64,000 nt of DNA from Nephrocerus scutellatus (Eukaryota; Arthropoda; Insecta; Diptera; Pipunculidae): contig OX352762.1 of NCBI GenBank assembly GCA_947095585.1, positions 113,366,930 to 113,430,929 on the forward strand, given 5' to 3'. The notes under the pieces are model-generated. The model was given only the letters and a program-made list of their open reading frames with translations, did not search any database and was not told the origin of the DNA. The position numbers and the translations under genes were made by a program. Shown here piece after piece: positions 45,411 to 56,689 of the stretch. The stretch's first letter is position 1. Each line of letters starts with the position of its first letter.

Positions 45411-47989
45411 TTGTCCCGTATCAGGCCGTCAAAATTCCTCCGTCGTTGACATCGTTCTGAACTTTGGTATTGAATATGTCCCTTGTAGTGTCCCGCCCTT
45501 GATGTTCCCTTTGTCCCATTTAATTTCTCTTCTGCTTGTGCTTTGCTCATCTTTTGGAATTTTTTCATCTGGAATTTTGTCACCTCCGGTATTTTGTACA
45601 CGCTGCGTTGGTTGTGCTACTATGCTGGGTTTATTTTTATGCATACGCTGTGTTGCTATATTGGTGATTAATATTGGTGGGTGTAAGACAAAATTTGATA
45701 TTTTCGTCATAAAAGTAAATATTTAGATGTTTCCTTAAAAATATCAATTTCTAAATGAAACAAACAATTTCTAAAAAAAAGCCTTTCCAAAATGTTTACC
45801 CGAGGGAAAGATATTGTGCAGAATTGAGCCCCAAAATGCAGATTCAAATTCAAAATAAACTCCTGAAACTTTCGCTGGTTTGTCTTTATGTAATTTATGG
45901 TCGTTACTAATACTTCTTGCACAAATAGCCTCTTGGTGCGAATGCAATTGAACTACGCTTCTCACACTTGTTGTCTTGTTCTGTTCAATTTTAAGTTAAA
46001 TATTAATGGAAAGCTGCACTACAAAAAAGTTGGATTTATTTTCCAAAAAAAATTTAAAAATTTTTTAATTCGAAAACTTCGAGCACTAGGTTGTGGAAAT
46101 ATAAAATCAAAATTCAAACAAAAAAAAACATCATATTCCCTGCACAGATACACTGACACACAGACAACATTCATGAATAATGACAGATCATAAGTCAGAA
46201 TGTGAGTGAGTTATAACCAACGTTATAGTAGCCGCACTTTATCTCGTACGAACGCATAAAGTACACATTCAGCACGACAGGCCATGCATTGTCGTTTGTG
46301 CGTCATGCGTACGTAGGCAACTTGCGGTCCAATGTCATTTATATGACACACAAACACCCGTTCATGCATAACAACTAGCTCAAGAGACCCAGCTGTCCCT
46401 CCTATTGTTTATTAATTGAAACAATGTCAGATACTCCACCCATTGCACTACATGGGATGTCCTAGCCAACTAACTGGCTCCACCTCTCTCTCTCTGCATG
46501 GAAAACAATTTGTCGACGTAATGCTGTTAATTAATAATGAAATTTTTATAATAAATTGAACGAGGTCGCATGGTGCAAAATAAATGCAGTGTGAAGTGAA
46601 TAGTCAACGTTAATAATTAATAGAGGGATGCATCAGAGCACACACACGGTACTGTCTGCCGCCTGGGGAATCATTCAACGAAATCTCAAAATTTTGCTTG
46701 CCGCTGCAAAAAGGAATTTTTAATTTGTTGCAAATGCTCGCCTGTTGTCCGCTTGTCAGCAGATGTATATATTGCAGGTGTCATACATCACACCCGGCAC
46801 ACATCTATGATATTACAGAGTTATGTGAGATGGTTTAATAATATAATATACCTATTTACTTATCTTCAGTGAAATGAGGTTAAATTATTGATTAACCGAA
46901 CCGCAAGTGAGCAGCAAATCAATGTTGGATGGGATTTTAAGATAATGGTGACAATGAAAACCATATACACCGAACAATTTACCGCGCTGTTATTTCTAGT
47001 GCCTTTGCTACTAATGAGACGTGCTGTTCAGCTATCTGCAAGTGAATAGACAGGGTTTTTGAGGAGTTTTGAGTTCTTTAATTTGGAGAAATATAATTAT
47101 GTATCTAGATACATAAAAAAAATTGTACTTTTTCCACCAGTCCCGATTTCAATTCGATTTTATTCAGTTTGGCATCCCTAAGCTCTGGGCGTTCTGGTCT
47201 ACGACATCCTTTCAGCGTAAGCTTCTGTTCTGATATCGTGTCCCATAAACCCAACCGCAGAGGAATTTACGAACTTTATGCGACCTAGCCTCCTACCCAC
47301 CGGAACGACTTCGACATAACCGCATAACGCTTAAAATTCTCATCATTATAGACTCTCTGGAATAGTCGTTCGTCACATTCAGAACGAACGACTCTCCGTA
47401 AGAATTTCTTCTCGAACGCGGCTGAGTGTTCAGAGTGAAACTTAATAAGCACCTAAGTCTCGGATGCATATATATATATACTGGTATGATCATTGTCGCA
47501 TATACCAGGAGCGTGGATTCTATGGATTTTTTTTATTTTATTTATTTTATTTTCTCTATTACTACCAGATTATCCATTGGATTTATTGTCTTATTGCCAG
47601 ACTCAAGTAGGCTTTGTTGGCTTTAGGCAACCGTGCACCCTTTTCTGGTTCCATGCCATTATCGGCTAATGCATTTGACCAGAGATATTTCAAGGATGGC
47701 ATTTCTTCCAACTCGGAGTCCATTGTTTATTTGAGGGATCAATTTTAGAACTTTTGCTCGCAGACCTAGATTTCATGCCGACCACTCCAACTGGATTACA
47801 GCTTCTTGTTAAGCTTTTAATTTTCTACCAAGTCTGTCAGTATCACCTGCGTAAGCCCTTATATGGATGGATTGGCAGCTACATCAGAATTCCGGAACAC
47901 TTTCTCCAACGACGGGTTAAAGAGTATGCAGGCCAATTGATCATCTTGGCGAAACCCGTTAAAGATCGTGAATGGCATGATATTTATCC
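45411..47989. other. Non-coding stretch with dense TAAT words at 46480-46640
   Basis: No gene supported. Between about 46520 and 46625 the words TTAATTAATAATGA, ATAATAAATTG and TTAATAATTAATAG cluster in otherwise mixed-composition DNA (CGAGGTCGCATGG, GTGCAAAATAAATGC). That is the look of a fly regulatory element with homeodomain-type sites, but nothing proves it. Frames at 45386-45710 (minus) are unassigned. Confidence 0.3.
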
Positions 47990-48540
47990 GCATGTCTTTA
48001 CTGGAGATTGGTCATGGTCAACCTGCATACATAGTCGTGTCAGTTTGTTTTGGAGGACTAGTTCTTTAAAAGCTTTATAAAGCTCTAATATGGCTATGTT
48101 GTTGCAGGCAGCTCCTAAGCCTATAGTCTAGGATTGAGTCAGTACTAATAATAGTATTTTTAAGGCATGTATGTTAGTCTTCTAAGACCGGCATCTCAGC
48201 CCCAGTACTAACTCTCCCAGCCGTGTAGACTCAAATCCGATTTGCGAATTCCGGAATCTAACCTCCAGGAATTACTATCCGGCGTTCATTAATGGCTGGT
48301 TCTATTGTATGATCGTTTTTTTTTCTAATCTCTTCATTACAAAGGGCAGCCGTGTTGACTCAAATCTGATTCGCGAATACTTGCAGAGCCACACCATCAA
48401 GAAAGTTCTCCGAGTCCACGTTGGCTACTCGGTACTTCGTACCATCATGAGCGTTGGGATTGTGCTGGCGGTTTTTCAACCCGTGGTCTATCTAGGTGAA
48501 GTTCCATAAGGAGATACCCATGTTTTTCTTAAGATTTCAT
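47990..48540 (-). pseudogene. RTE-like LINE relic, family D copy 2
   Basis: The region around 48360-48510 mirrors 38340-38500. The plus-strand blocks CGAGTCCACGTTGG, GGCGGTTTTTCAACCCGTGGTCTATC and AGGAGATACC correspond to CGAGTCGAAGTTGG, GGCGGTCTATCAACACGTG and AGGAGATACC of the endonuclease copy at 38100. Near 48030-48080 the minus strand reads SLYKAFKELVLQNKLTRLC, an RT palm-entry phrase. The part between is deleted, and no long frame survives. Confidence 0.55.
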
Positions 48541-50187
48541 TTCTTATCTACCTTATCTTTTGTGTTGCCGTTATGTTAACTTTTTGAATTAAGAGTGCTA
48601 TCGGCTAGCTACAGTGCAGCTATTTATAGTGAGCGTACGTATCATTAGAAAATTCTCAAATCCTTGAGCTGTTTTTGTTACCGTGGATCGGTTATATTTA
48701 AGAGGCTATTTTCTGGTGCCATAATGAAGTTTTTTAATGGCGATATTATTTGCGTCCGGAATACTTTCTTTGTAGTAACTGTCCCGATGAATTAGATTTT
48801 AATTTTTTTTGTGAAAATTACCGGCGGCTACCAAGTGGAAGCTTGATGGAATTTCCACCAGTCAGAATCGGCACGTGCTGCACATACTGCTGATGGCTGA
48901 TCATTAATGTATAACGAAAGACAACAAATAATATATTTTCTGTCGTGTAATGATAATAAAAATGCATTCTTTCAATTTCCTTTTATATATATGTCGCATA
49001 ATTTTCATTTCCTCACAATAAATAAGTAAACGTAGTAGATGACGATGAAGTAAAGACAGCCAACTGAAGTTATACTCTTTTGATTTCTTTTTAGATTTCT
49101 GCATCAGAGGTCAAAAAGGATCACAAACTATTTGCAAATAACAAATCCACAGCATCCTCAAATGATGTCTTTGTTCGCCCGGCGCAGCACAACTGCATCG
49201 CAAGTGAGAGTCTTCAAGCATGTACGACCTAATCTGACTTTGTGCCAGCATCCTTGAGATGCGACCAGAGAAAAAACAACAAAAAAACAGCGTCAAACGA
49301 TCCCCAAGCGACAATAAAAAATACAGTCGGCATCGCACACAAAGAATCCAGGAGGAGGAACATTCTATCTAAGTGCTAATCGATGTTTTATTTGTGTCCA
49401 GCAGCTATTGCCGCATAACCGTGCATGAGCTATGAAAATAGCATCGTAAAGCTCACATCTAAATAGAAGTACGTACTCCTCCTCCTCCTACCCCGTTCTT
49501 CTGCTCGCTATTGATTCCCAAATCAATAAAAAAAACGCTTCTTTGAATTTTTTCGTTTAAATTAAAATAAAACGGAAAATTGAGAAAATTGATGAAAACA
49601 AAGCTGCAGTATTTTGTGCAGTGAATAATAGGACATTATCGACAAGCAGACGGACGAATAATAATCACAAGAACTGTTAGACGATTGTAGACCAGCGCCA
49701 AAAGAGTTGGAATCAGCTAAAGGATCTGCTATTATATTTTTCTTTGTGTATTTTTTGGCATTCAACTCTTGAGAGTCCGGCACTTATCTGTTGTTGTGCA
49801 GCAAAGAATGGATTCAGAGAAAAAATCGACCAATTCAATGAAAATTCAATACAATTCTTTAAAAAAAATATAGGACATGTGATGCAGTAGAAATATACTA
49901 ACGCAAATACAAAAACAATCGTTCCAAAGGACACACTGTCACAAAATTGGTATTAATCAAAAAGAAGAGCGCGCAACGAAAATACTCGTTACATTTATCA
50001 AGCCGCGTATCTTATTGTAAACACACCCAAAACACAGAAAAACATATGCACGCCTTCACATTCCCATAATACAACTCTCACATATGTCTATGAGTGGAAC
50101 TGCTACTAGGAGCAATTCTACAACTGAAGCAACCAAAAGCCGTCGACTGGAAAGTTAGAACGGAGTAAGCGTGGTCGATACTAACAA
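48541..50187. promoter_or_regulatory. Repeat-poor region upstream of the candidate first exon
   Basis: This region carries none of the families seen elsewhere. It may hold the promoter and 5' UTR of the gene whose first coding exon begins at 50188. I could not place a TATA box, initiator or transcription start with confidence. The frames on the minus strand here are not supported. Confidence 0.3.
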
Positions 50188-50272
50188 ATGCAAATGCCGC
50201 TGAACATGTTGGAGATTCGAATTATCCTGTTATGCCTTCCATCCATACTTTTAGCAACGACATTAGAACCAG
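50188..50272 (+). CDS. Candidate first coding exon with signal peptide (host gene)
   Basis: The first ATG is in the context ACTAACAAATGC, close to the fly start consensus. A second in-frame ATG lies six bases on. The 28 full codons read MQMPLNMLEIR, then a hydrophobic IILLCLPSILLATT, then LEP, a short basic n-region, h-region and polar c-region as in a secretory signal peptide. The exon ends in CCAG followed by GTAAGT (donor GT at 50273), leaving the intron in phase 1. No TE family overlaps it, and the 5' flank is repeat-poor. Cell-surface genes of flies often place the signal peptide alone in exon 1 before a very long intron. That would fit the absence of other exons to the right, but this is inference. 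No acceptor or second exon was identified, and the gene cannot be named. Confidence 0.5.
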
Positions 50273-50507
50273 GTAAGTTATACTTTGTCAGCCCATTTCT
50301 TTGTTTCAATTCTTAATAACTTCTCAATAGTAACAAAATCAATTTAAAGTTATTATTTCACGATACATGAGAGGGTGTTTAATTGGTGTTTATTGGGACA
50401 TTACTGATCTTTTTCTGCATATACTTTATGACTCTTGCTTTTGTACTGAAGTCACTCTTTCGTTTCTAGAATTCTTGTAAAAATCCCGGCGGGCGAGCAA
50501 ATGCTTT
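50273..50507 (+). other. Start of the presumed long intron
   Basis: It begins GTAAGTTATACTTTG. No downstream exon was recognised in the window, so the intron would run at least to 64000 if the exon at 50188 is real. Confidence 0.4.
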
Positions 50508-50820
50508 TTTTATAATTAGCGCACGCCTAGGCACAGCGTCGGCTTGGAAATATGTGGATAGACAAGGAAAGTGTTATGGTGTGTGGAGTTGAGCTCACAC
50601 CCGAGTACTCAGAAACTAGAATATTGTGCTCATAAGTCCACATTGATGGTTCTACATCTTGATTACTTCATACATCAACTCAGCCGTACATTCACCTACG
50701 TATCATGTGTACTTGGATGATTTGGATGATCAATGCGGTGCGTTTTTGGACCCGCCGGGAATCGAACCGGGTGTAATTCGAGTGGGAGCTAATGGTTCTA
50801 ATTACTGCACCACCGACCCT
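50508..50820 (-). repeat. tRNA-derived SINE, family 2
   Basis: On the minus strand a tRNA-like head (GGGTCGGTGGTGCAGTAATTAG) carries a perfect B box, GGTTCGATTCC, at 50768-50758. It is followed by CCGGCGGGTCC, which could be the remnant of an acceptor side. About 230 bp of body follows, and the element ends GCGTGCGCTAATTATAAAAAAA at about 50530-50508. The same tail word, GCGTGCGCGAATTATAAAAAAA, is at about 9275-9250. The body differs from family 1. No duplication was found. Confidence 0.6.
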
Positions 50821-51339
50821 GACATTCTTTTAGACACTTCAGTATTCTAAATGCTTGCAGCAGATGTACTTGGCTTACACAGAAGTAGATTTTTGTAGTG
50901 AAAACGTGGAGCATGTTTATTTCTTATTTTATCATAATTCTATATAAGCAAGTTGGTTTTTTTTTTGTCAAGTGTGTAACTATTAGAAAAATATTTCAAT
51001 TTGTTTATCAAAACCAAAAGTTGTCGAGACAGTATTTCCATATTTTAAAAAAAAGTAAAAGTCCCAAGCCTGCTGAAATTTTCAAGAAAAACTTGTAACT
51101 AGAGTATAATAAAAATATCATTTTAATTGCAAAAATTTCATAAGATTTTAAATACTAAGAAAAATATAGAAGCACGCTAAAATTGTTTTAAAAAAGAAAA
51201 TAGATAGGTTTTAAGAAGGAACAAGTAAATGTAAAAAAACTTATTTTTTCGGATACAATCTCTCATGTATATAATACACACATGCCACAGAGTCCTTATA
51301 TTTTTACATTGTATTAGTTGGTAATAACCGCCAAAATAG
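50821..51339. other. Non-coding AT-rich stretch
   Basis: Nothing recognised. Confidence 0.4.
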
Positions 51340-51835
51340 TTGTTTTTGAGGTCGAGCCAATTCCAAAGTATTTTCTTATTTCCACGCATCACACGTGCCA
51401 CACGCGTCACATGCGGGATATCAAAATTGGCTCTTGACGTTGAGCTGCTCACAAAATTTAAGCACTCTTCGTCGTAAAAAAGGTGGTTAAAAAGGACCTT
51501 AAAAATTAAAAAATGGCGGCATTACCAACCATAACACTCACCACATGCGAAACTTGACACACGTCATAAGCTGCATATAAAAAACGTAGACATCCACATA
51601 ATTTCACCTCTCTAGTTCGTGTAGGAGGTGGTTAAAAAGGACCTCAAAAAGTTTAAAAAATAAATTCAACCCATCATCACGCGCCACACGCAAAACTCGA
51701 AACGCGTCACACGCGGAATATAATAATTCTATTTGGGACTTAGATATTAGCAAAATTTCTGCTCTCTAGGTCGTGTGGAAGAGGGTTAAAAAGTACGTCA
51801 AATTATTCGAAAAAAAAACAAACAAAAAGGGTTCA
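51340..51835 (-). repeat. GCGTG-rich satellite, three units in reverse orientation
   Basis: The plus strand shows GGTGGTTAAAAAGGACCT at about 51482 and 51626 and GGGTTAAAAAGTACGTCAAA at about 51784. These are the reverse of the TTTGAGGTCCTTTTTAACC word, spaced about 144 and 158 bases. Between them are CACACGCGTCACATGCGGG, ACGCGCCACACGC, GAAACGCGTCACACGCGGAAT and CTCTCTAGGTCGTGTGG. The units are diverged from each other. Confidence 0.8.
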
Positions 51836-52094
51836 AATCAAGTTATTTAATAGTTTTAAAAAAGGCACTGACAGGAATATTGATGCAATTACAGTTTAGA
51901 CATGTTCAGATTTGTGAAAGCATCAAAGATGATCTCTTTTGGTATTTGTTTAGAAATTAATTAATTTCCTTAATTGTTTTGTATAGGTGTCTTGCCCCGT
52001 AAATACAATGTCAATTATTATAACTAGGCTTGCACCACATCAAGATATTCGTAGTTATTAAGATTAGGCAACTTAATATTTTATGGCCCGACAG
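51836..52094. other. Short AT-rich gap
   Basis: Nothing recognised. Confidence 0.4.
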
Positions 52095-53350
52095 GTTAGG
52101 TTAGGTTGAAGTGACCTTCAGTCAAGACCGACGCACTTAGACCATGAAGGTCCGTTGTGATACCACAAGGATCTAGACAATCCCACGCCTACTCATTGAA
52201 CCAGTTGGAGCTGGAGCAGTATGAAGCGCAATAGACTATTATTGTCAATTTGGTTTAGATCGTTGAGTTCGTTGAAAAAGAACGCTCCCAGATGGAGCTT
52301 CCGCCTATTCGAGAGGGCTGGGCACGTACAAAGTAGATGGAGAGTGGTTTCTTCCTCCTCCTCATCCATGCAGCTTCTGCAGAAATCTTGGAAAAGACTC
52401 CTAGTCTTTCTGCCTTTCCTATGAGACAGTGTCCTGTTATAACACCAATAATGGCACTATGTAATGTGCAGTCTGTTTTGAGAGATCAAACACTTGGAGC
52501 GTTTCGGATCTAGCTTGGGCCAGATCTGTTTGACCATCTATAATTAGTTTTTATTATAGCATCCCGTTTAAACATGAGTTTGCACGCAGCGATCGGCATG
52601 CCTAGTGAACCATATTCAGGCAATAGGGGTAGTGTGGTTCCATGTTTGGTGAGTTCATCGGCCATACAGTTACCAGGTATGTCCCTATGCCCCCGGCACC
52701 CAGCACAGGTGAATGTTGAATTGCTCCGCCATCTCCTCAAGAGACAATCGGTAATTCCGGGCCAGAATTGAATTAGTGGAGACAGATTCCATGGACTTTA
52801 GCGTAGCCTGGATATCCGAGAAAATGTGGATATCCTTAACAGATATGACATTACTCTTCAGCCATGACAAGACTTCCTTAATAGCCATGATTTCCGCCTG
52901 AAAAACACTACAGTGATCAGGAAGACAGAACGAGAGACTTAGATTTAGTCTATTTGAAAAGACACCTCCGCCAACCCCTTCATCAATTTTCAAGTAGATA
53001 CCTTCGTCCCAAGAAGACCTGGAGGCGATGGTAACCTGGAAGTTTTTGTTGAAGTGGAGCTGCGGAATGGTATAGTCTGAGTTGACAAGTGGAATCCTAA
53101 CTGAATTCAGGATATAAAAGTGGCCGAAATCATTCACGGTCCACTGAGAGTTTGCTCTGCGGCGAGTAGCCGCGCTTGCAGCCAGTTGTCTGCCGAAGAT
53201 GTCGAGTGGAGCAAGGTAGAGCAGAATGACCAGAGCAGCAGAGGGAGTTGTACGAAACGCTCCGCTCACACAAAGACAAGCTGATCTTTGGACTCTGCCT
53301 AGTTTGTCACGATTGATCGCTTTATCTATTGCAGTCCACCAAAGAGACAC
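52095..53350 (-). pseudogene. LOA/R1-like LINE with RNase H, family C copy 2
   Basis: The minus strand has one open frame from 53350 to 52685: SLWWTAIDKAINRDKLGRVQ, RSACLCVSGAFRTTPSAALV, LLYLAPLDIFGRQLAA, YTIPQLHFNKNFQVTIAS, then the RNase H words CSVFQAEIMAIKEVLSWLK, DIHIFSDIQATLKSM and FNIHLCWVPGA. After a frame change come HRDIPGNCMADELTKHGTTL and PLLPEYGSLGMPIAACKLM. The domain lacks its opening FYTDGSK: the frame passes from IYLKI to DEGVGGGVF at about 52985, so the first catalytic Asp is gone while the Glu (QAE), Asp (FSD) and HRDIPGN-MAD parts remain. The 3' tail reads AACCTAACCTAACCTG at about 52095-52110. Confidence 0.9.
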
Positions 53351-55410
53351 TTAATCTGCTTAACAACAATAAGTTTTGTAAAATTGCCAGAAAATATGCC
53401 AAGAGTATATATAAGCTATTGTTTTAGTGTCACTCGACTTTAGAGAAATGTTAAGCTTTGTCTTCCTAAATAACAACTTTTGCAAATTGTAAATTAATAT
53501 TTTATCTTTTTGACCATCAAAAGAGATACAATTCTATTGATCAAATTCAGAGTCTTGTTATGAACTCGTTAAATTTTGTTTCGATCTATGACATATTTTA
53601 TTATATTAATTATGCCAATGTCTTGCAACGTAGAAGAGACGATGGCAGCTACTGCTCTATCGGATCCAATGTTCTCGCTACAAATAAGCAATTCTCTAAA
53701 GGCTTCTCCTTTCTCAGAAGAAAAATTACTGTATTTAAAAAGGAATATTACAATTAAAAACAAAACGTTGTTGCGAAATTCAGACAAAAAAAAACTGCAT
53801 GGCATTTGTTTTAAATTTTCTTTTGTTTTTAACTGACACGCAACGCCTACTGGGTTGGGTAGTAGATCTGATAAAAGTAAAGTCATTTGTGAATCCACAC
53901 GTTAAGTTTAAATATCGTTGAATTGCTTTCCAACTTCAAACAAATTTAATGACTTTGGGATAGTACTTCTAACAATTTTTTTAAAATAATATTTTGCGTG
54001 CTTAATTAATAGATAACAGATTACAGCATACCGCATACCCCGAAAACAAAAACAAAATCCATACAAGGGCGATCCACCCTAGTGAATATATCTACACAAT
54101 AGATGTTGGAAAGAAAATCCCCTCTCCTTAGCTGATCTTACGAAAGGTACAATAACTTTGTTTGCCAAATAATCGCGGGGAAGCTTTGAAAATTTATTAA
54201 AAGCTAAAGTTTCAAGGGTTTTTCTTTTGGAGAGAGTGAAAAGAAAAAGCGAATTTACGACTGGTGACTGACCGACTAGAATCCCGCAAAGAAGAACTTA
54301 TTTGATTGTTTGTTGTGAAGATTTAGTCTTTTTCCCCAAAATACTAATAACTTTAATGTATGTAGTTGTAGGTCGTATTTTCCCCCCAGAAACACTTAAA
54401 AGTCAATGGAAATGATTTCATCTCTGACTACAAAGTAAGTTTGCCCAGTTCCCCATATCAAATGCTTGAATAAAGTAATTTTTAATAAAAACTTTACGAC
54501 AAGATAATAACCAGCGAATGTCATTTCATTTTGCTGGAAGACTATTTGGCCGGCCTTCGTTTGTCAGCGATTTCTTGAAGAGGTTATTTGACCCTCCGCA
54601 CTCAAGTTGAAGTGGTGGGCGACCAAAACTCGAGTGCCAGTCGAGCACTTCAGTGGGAATATCATCTACCAATTTCAATTGTGGGTCTGGGAATTCAACT
54701 TAAGATGGATGGCGAATATTGCAACAATGATTTGTGTGTGTGTATGTATGGTCGTATCATATTCCATCTTTGATGACTGCTTTTGTGGTTTCGTTTCTCC
54801 TTGAAGACTTATCTCAAAATCTCAATGTCAAATACCATCTTATGAAATCGCATTTAACAATCGCATTATTTGTGGAGTGTCAGATTCAGGATCAGGAAAA
54901 GATGTGTATGCACCGTTACCAGAAATTTCTGAAACTTCGAGATGTTGAGTAGGTCTCCTTCCTGGTTGCCTTCATTGTGTTTATTGGAATGGAGTACTAT
55001 TATTGTTCTAGATGCTTTAGTTTCGAAGATACACTTCAAAAACCAGGCATATTATTGCAAGAGGCACCATTAGTGTATTTGGGTAAGTATTTCTTGAAGG
55101 TGAATAAGTAAAATTTATGTACTTTAAAACCTTTGCCGTAGTTGATGCAAAATCTTTAGCAACCTCCACGAATTTATTCAATATGACTAAATATTTGTCC
55201 TCTCTTAATATACATCAAAAATACTCTTTAAGTTTATTACCGGATTCTGCCGTTCTTGAAAAATGATGATGAGTAAGAACTTACCATATTCACTTATCCA
55301 TATTAAGTGAGATACTTTTAGAGTGAGATACAATCAATTTTGTCTTAAGTATGATTTTCTCATACAAGGAATTCTAGAAGCGTCTTTTTAATGGGAACTT
55401 CGAGAAAAAA
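53351..55410. other. Non-coding stretch with one unassigned minus-strand frame
   Basis: At 53569-53715 the minus strand holds KGEAFRELLICSENIG followed by SDRAVAAIVSSTLQDIGIIN, an even, protein-like sequence of about 45 residues that I cannot assign. The remainder is AT-rich without recognised features. Confidence 0.3.
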
Positions 55411-56640
55411 AGGTATCATTGGACATAATATGCGTTGTACCGGCCGTAGCCAAGATAATAGCTAGAATCATATTAGAACGGGTAAAGGAGCATTTAGGCA
55501 GGCTTCGCTTTGAATCCTCTTGCATCGATCACATAAACACCTTGCGGATCATAATAGAACAATGCGTCGAGTACAGATCTCCGCTACGTCTACTGTTCAT
55601 CGACTTAGAGAAGGATTTTGACAGATTAAATCGAGATGCTATCTAGATGGTCCTGCGCAGACGGGGTATCCCAGAAAAACTTATAGCTATATTATCAAAG
55701 GTACATACGAAGAAAGTAAATGTCACGTCCTACACAACGGTAAGGTGTCCGAGGAATTTGAAGTCCACAGTGGAGTACGTCAGGGGTGCATACTATCACC
55801 GCTGTAATTCCTAGTGGTCATCAGCAATGTACTCCGTGTAGCAGTGACGGTAGGGAAATTTGGAATTCGATGGACTATGACAACTAACCTTAAAAAACCT
55901 AGACTACGCTGACGATGTTTGCCTGCTCTCACATCGTATAATGGACCTTCATATGATGGCCCAAAATCTAAAAACCGAGTCAAGCAAAGTGGGGCTCAAG
56001 ATAAACACTGCCAAAACAGGTAGTCGAAAAAATTTACAACCTAGGAAGTGTGGCCTCGGGTGATCGCGGTGGCACCGAACTGGATGTGAGCAGCAAAATC
56101 GGGAAAGCAAGGGTTGCTTTCGGAATGCTATCGAAAGTCTGGAGAAGCAATGTTGTTTTCAGCTTCGATTGTTCCGCTCCAACGTCGAATCAGTACTGTT
56201 GTATGGGGGCAGTACTTGGAAGGTGGATACCACTACCACGCGAAAGCTGCAATCGTTCGTAAACAAATGCCTACGTATCATCTTGAGGATCTACTGGCTC
56301 AATCGTATATCCAACGACGAACTTTGGATAATAGGCTAAGAATCTATAGACGTTTTTGTGCAAAGGAGAAAGTGGCAGTGAGTTGGACACACACTACGGC
56401 ACGATGACAACTCTACGAAATATGCCATGCAGTGGAACCCAGGCAGGACGCCCTAGGGGATGGAGGTGGTTCCTTGGGTATGAGTTGGAGGCAGCTCAAA
56501 CGCGTTGCAGAAAACAGAACAAGATGGCGCGTAGGCGTTGTTGCCGCCCTATGCCCATCAAGTGGTGAAAGGATTTAAGAAGGAGAATGGTCAGAATAGT
56601 AAGATGGCCTGTATGGATTTATGGGGTACCACCACGACCG
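55411..56640 (+). pseudogene. RTE-like LINE reverse transcriptase, family E
   Basis: In order: AKIIARIILERVKEHL, CIDHINTLRIIIEQCVEYRS and LLFIDLEKDFDRLNRDAI (palm A, 55419-55646), then out of frame LRRRGIPEKLIAIL and VRQGCILSP-L (palm B, about 55780). DYADDVCLLSHRI follows with YADD intact at 55905-55916. Then GLKINTAKT-like words, EVYNLGSV, GGTELDVSSKIGKARVAFGM (56050-56160), WRSNVVF, and a C-terminus with HTLRHDD, STKYAMQWNPG and GRPRGW at about 56390-56470. The C-terminal WNPxGxxxxGRP phrase is the one I associate with RTE-group elements. There are several frameshifts. Immediately after it family A starts. Confidence 0.8.
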
Positions 56641-56689
56641 AGTAGTGGCTTGAATAGCGGATTGCAATTAAAATTTCAAACCATTTGTT

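Noticed and set aside
50740..50820. Possible true tRNA gene on the minus strand
   Set aside because: The acceptor and anticodon stems do not pair convincingly, and a SINE-like body with an A-rich tail follows.
52095..52115. GGTTAGGTTAGGTT considered as an interstitial telomere tract
   Set aside because: It is only two to three units long and is always the 3' tail of the same LINE family, so it belongs to the element.
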